Below are positions 60,342 through 64,000 of a stretch of 64,000 nt of DNA, piece by piece (position 1 is the stretch's first letter; each line of letters begins with the position of its first letter). The notes below the pieces were generated by a model. It worked only from the letters and a program-made list of their open reading frames with translations. It made no database searches and was not told the origin of the DNA. The stretch comes from Tsukamurella sp. 8F. Lineage in GTDB: Bacteria; Actinomycetota; Actinomycetes; Mycobacteriales; Mycobacteriaceae. The position numbers were made by a program, and so were the translations under genes. The DNA is taken from NCBI RefSeq assembly GCF_029167375.1, contig NZ_JARFTP010000007.1, forward strand, positions 124,001 to 188,000, written 5' to 3'.

Positions 60342-61385
60342 CTAGCCGGCGCCCGGGTAGGGCCAGCTGTTCGGCTTGCAGACGTTGTCGTTGTCGTACT
60401 GGGGCGCCTTGTCGAGCGCGAAGATGTCGCGGTTCGCGACGCCGAAGCTCTGCTGCATCATGATCGGTGCGAGCTTGCCGTTCCCCGGGCACGCGACGTG
60501 GTTCGGGTAGCCGATGGCGTGCCCGACCTCGTGGTTGATCTGGTACTGCCGGTAAGCCGAGATGTCGCCCTGGAAGGCCGCGGCGCCCCGGACCCAACGA
60601 GCCTCATTGAGCACGACTCGCGAGAGCTCCGGGTTGTAGCACGAGGTCTCCAACTGGATCGTGTATCCGCAGGCGTCCCTCGTCGTCATCGGCGACGTCA
60701 GGGAGATAGTGAAGTTGGCGCTGCCCTTGTCGACGCGACGGAACGCGACCTGGTCGTCGTGGATCCAGCTCTGCGGATTCGCGAGGGTCGCGTCGACCAT
60801 CGCGGCGAACGGCTGGTCGCCGCCGAGCGACGTGGTGTCGACTCCGTCCTCGATCGCGACCTTGTACGTGAAGGTCTGCTGCGCGCCCTTGCCGATCTTC
60901 GGCGTCGACCCGGGGACGACGTGCCAGGTCTTGGCGCCCTTCTCCGTATACGGTCCGCCGCCGGGCAACGCGCTCGCGTTCGGGACGGCGCCGGTGAGCT
61001 GACCGGTCGGGGCGCCCACCGGTGCGGTGCCCGCCGCGGGATTGGGGTTGCGGGAGGTCAGGTTCGTCGCTGCCTGTTGCGTGGCGTCGTCGTTCGGCTC
61101 CGACCGTCCCATCGACAGCACACCGAACGCCTGCAGCACCAGGAGCACGGTGAGGACGACCAGTACAGGGATGGCGTACGCGCGCCAGCCGTAGGTGGTC
61201 AGCATGCGGCCGAGGGGGCCCTGCTTGCGGTACTGCCGGTCGCGGGGCGCGCGGGGGCGACCGCCGTCGTCGTTGATCGGATCGCGGCTCGCCCGGAGCG
61301 GCTCGTTCGCGTCCGGGCGGGGACGGTGCCCGCGTGGCACGTCGCCACCTGCGGGTAGACGCGGGGGGCCGGAGGGTCTGCTCAC
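60342..61385 (-). CDS. DUF3152 membrane-anchored metzincin-like protein (Rv3207c-like)
   Basis: 347 residues: a basic Pro/Arg-rich cytoplasmic N-terminus, one TM helix (IPVLVVLTVLLVLQAFGVL), a disordered linker and an extracellular DUF3152 domain. The latter has NHEVGHAIGYPNH, an HExxHxxGxxxH zinc site, with PIMMQQ forming a probable Met-turn. It should be a surface metalloprotease of metzincin type; no substrate is known. GTG 61385 begins VSRPSGPPRLPAGG. It precedes moeZ by 43 bases, as in mycobacteria. Confidence 0.88.
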   Translation of the reverse strand: MSRPSGPPRLPAGGDVPRGHRPRPDANEPLRASRDPINDDGGRPRAPRDRQYRKQGPLGRMLTTYGWRAYAIPVLVVLTVLLVLQAFGVLSMGRSEPNDDATQQAATNLTSRNPNPAAGTAPVGAPTGQLTGAVPNASALPGGGPYTEKGAKTWHVVPGSTPKIGKGAQQTFTYKVAIEDGVDTTSLGGDQPFAAMVDATLANPQSWIHDDQVAFRRVDKGSANFTISLTSPMTTRDACGYTIQLETSCYNPELSRVVLNEARWVRGAAAFQGDISAYRQYQINHEVGHAIGYPNHVACPGNGKLAPIMMQQSFGVANRDIFALDKAPQYDNDNVCKPNSWPYPGAG

Positions 61386-61444
61386 AGATGCCAGATTGTC
61401 ACAGACGTCCCGCCGATCACGTGTGCGACACACCGCCCCGGCGG

Positions 61445-63218
<1,774 letters not shown>

Positions 63219-63238
63219 CTCGTCCCCGACAAAGCACG

Positions 63239-63269
63239 AAGTGCCGCACCGTGGTCCGGTGCGGCACTT
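63239..63269. terminator. bidirectional terminator between tetR and DUF3107
   Basis: The 12-bp perfect stem AAGTGCCGCACC (63239-63250) pairs with 63258-63269 across a 7-base loop. The convergent genes end 20 bases to the left and 10 bases to the right. Confidence 0.85.
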
Positions 63270-63279
63270 GTCGTATGTC

Positions 63280-63507
63280 CTACGTCGCAGCGAAACCGAC
63301 GGTGCGCGTGTGCGGAGCCCCCAGCTCGACATACGCGATCCGCGTCAGAGGCACGAGCACCTGACGCCCCTTCTCATCGGTCAGCTCGAGCAGGTCGCTC
63401 TTACCGGCGAGGGCGTCCGTGACGATCTGCTTGACCTTGTCGGCGTCGTCCTTGCTCTGCACCACGAGCTCGCGGCCTGTGTCCGCGATACCGATCTTGA
63501 CCTCCAC
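63280..63507 (-). CDS. DUF3107 protein (TB9.4-like)
   Basis: A 75-residue soluble protein of the DUF3107 family (Rv3208A/TB9.4). VEVKIGIADTGRELVV and ARIAYVELG-type endings (LTRIAYVELGAPHTRTVGF) are diagnostic. GTG 63507 is chosen because GGAGG lies 8 bases upstream and homology begins there; a reading from 63540 adds non-conserved residues. Function is unknown. It is downstream of the ferritin-like gene on the same strand. Confidence 0.92.
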   Translation of the reverse strand: MEVKIGIADTGRELVVQSKDDADKVKQIVTDALAGKSDLLELTDEKGRQVLVPLTRIAYVELGAPHTRTVGFAAT

Positions 63508-63599
63508 GGCCGAAACCTCCGTTGTCGTCGAAACGTTCACCGAAAGGCTAGCCGAGCGCAGAACGACTGCCCCACCGGTTCTGCTGTGGGCTGAGCCGT

Positions 63600-64000
63600 C
63601 TACCCGAGGCCCAACGCCGCCATGCGCCTCGCGTGATGCTCCTGGGCGGTGTCGAAGAACTCGGCGATGGATGCCATCTCGCCCGAGGACTCGAACAGCA
63701 TCGCCGCCAGCTCGTCCCGGGTGGCGAGCACCTCCTGCGCCTGCACGATGGCCTCAGACAGCAGCCGGCGGCCCCACAGCGTGAGCGGCGAGCGCAGCGC
63801 CGGATTCGCTACCACGGCCGAACGCACCTGCGGCACAACGAATTCGGAGTGTCCGGTTCCGCTGAGGGTGTCTTCGACGACTGACGACGAGGCCGCGGGC
63901 AGGGCGGGCAGGATCTGGGTGTAGAAGTCGGCGGCGAGCCCGTCGCCGATGTACGCCTTGACGAGCGCCTCGTACCAGTTCCGCGGCGTCGTGCGCGCGT
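63600..64000 (-). CDS. ferritin-like-fold protein (Rv3210c-like), 5' end outside window
   Basis: The C-terminal ~132 residues of a helical protein are inside the window. It reads from NWYEALVKAYIGDGLAADFY through SVVEDTLSGTGHSEFVVPQV to EHHARRMAALGLG and shows long helices with acidic and His residues typical of ferritin-like/MiaE-related folds (LFESSGEMASIAEFFDTAQE, HHARRM). The frame is open to the window end at 64000. The position agrees with Rv3210c. Whether it binds a di-iron site cannot be judged without the first half. Confidence 0.82.
   Translation of the reverse strand, partial: ARTTPRNWYEALVKAYIGDGLAADFYTQILPALPAASSSVVEDTLSGTGHSEFVVPQVRSAVVANPALRSPLTLWGRRLLSEAIVQAQEVLATRDELAAMLFESSGEMASIAEFFDTAQEHHARRMAALGLG

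Overview
This is a GC-rich actinobacterial chromosome segment. Gene content and order point to the mycolic-acid group (Mycobacteriales). Two blocks follow the Mycobacterium tuberculosis order from memory: smpB-ftsX-ftsE-membrane protein-MscS-prfB (Rv3100c-Rv3105c) and UPF0182-PDZ/Lon protease-DUF2342-ThiF-like-AarF-whiB7-uvrD2-mycoredoxin-nudC-K+ channel-adnB-adnA-hydrolase-ATL-TIGR02569-moeZ-DUF3152-TetR-DUF3107-ferritin-like (Rv3193c-Rv3210c). hisN-fadE24-fadE23 matches Rv3137-Rv3140. A Tsukamurella- or Gordonia-like genus is plausible, but this is inference; no rRNA or species marker is present.

Layout. 1-8 kb: a truncated MFS efflux gene with its divergent TetR, then the trans-translation/cell-division/termination cluster. 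8-13 kb: hisN, a two-subunit acyl-CoA dehydrogenase behind a double operator, an 850-base gap holding a structured leader, and a secreted Rpf-type muralytic enzyme. 13-25 kb: a variable region with a LysR-controlled cupin/DoxX pair, a MerR-CPBP protease-unknown operon, an LLM oxidoreductase, ATP-dependent ligase ligB, a macro-domain protein, lipid CoA enzymes and two initiator tRNA genes.

25-49 kb: the conserved Rv3193c-Rv3202c-like block. It holds DNA repair (UvrD2, AdnAB), redox (mycoredoxin, NudC), intrinsic drug resistance (WhiB7 behind a long leader with an upstream ORF) and membrane or quality-control proteins. A two-component system and a membrane protein are inserted between mycoredoxin and nudC. 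49-64 kb: regulators, hydrolases, an MpaB-type oxygenase, secreted proteins, menC, an alkyltransferase-like repair protein, a GntR/DUF1648 pair, moeZ, and a ferritin-like gene cut by the window edge.

No insertion sequence, integrase, CRISPR array, phage module or classical defence island was seen. The most interesting signals are regulatory: the whiB7 and rpf leaders, several tandem or perfect palindromic operators, and a leaderless promoter. A few proteins depart from family norms: a NudC without zinc ligands, a TetR with a cysteine cluster, a half-length cupin, an orphan TOMM-type ThiF-like protein, and an AdnB with a 27-bp in-frame duplication. Homology statements come from motif recognition and memory; no database search was run.
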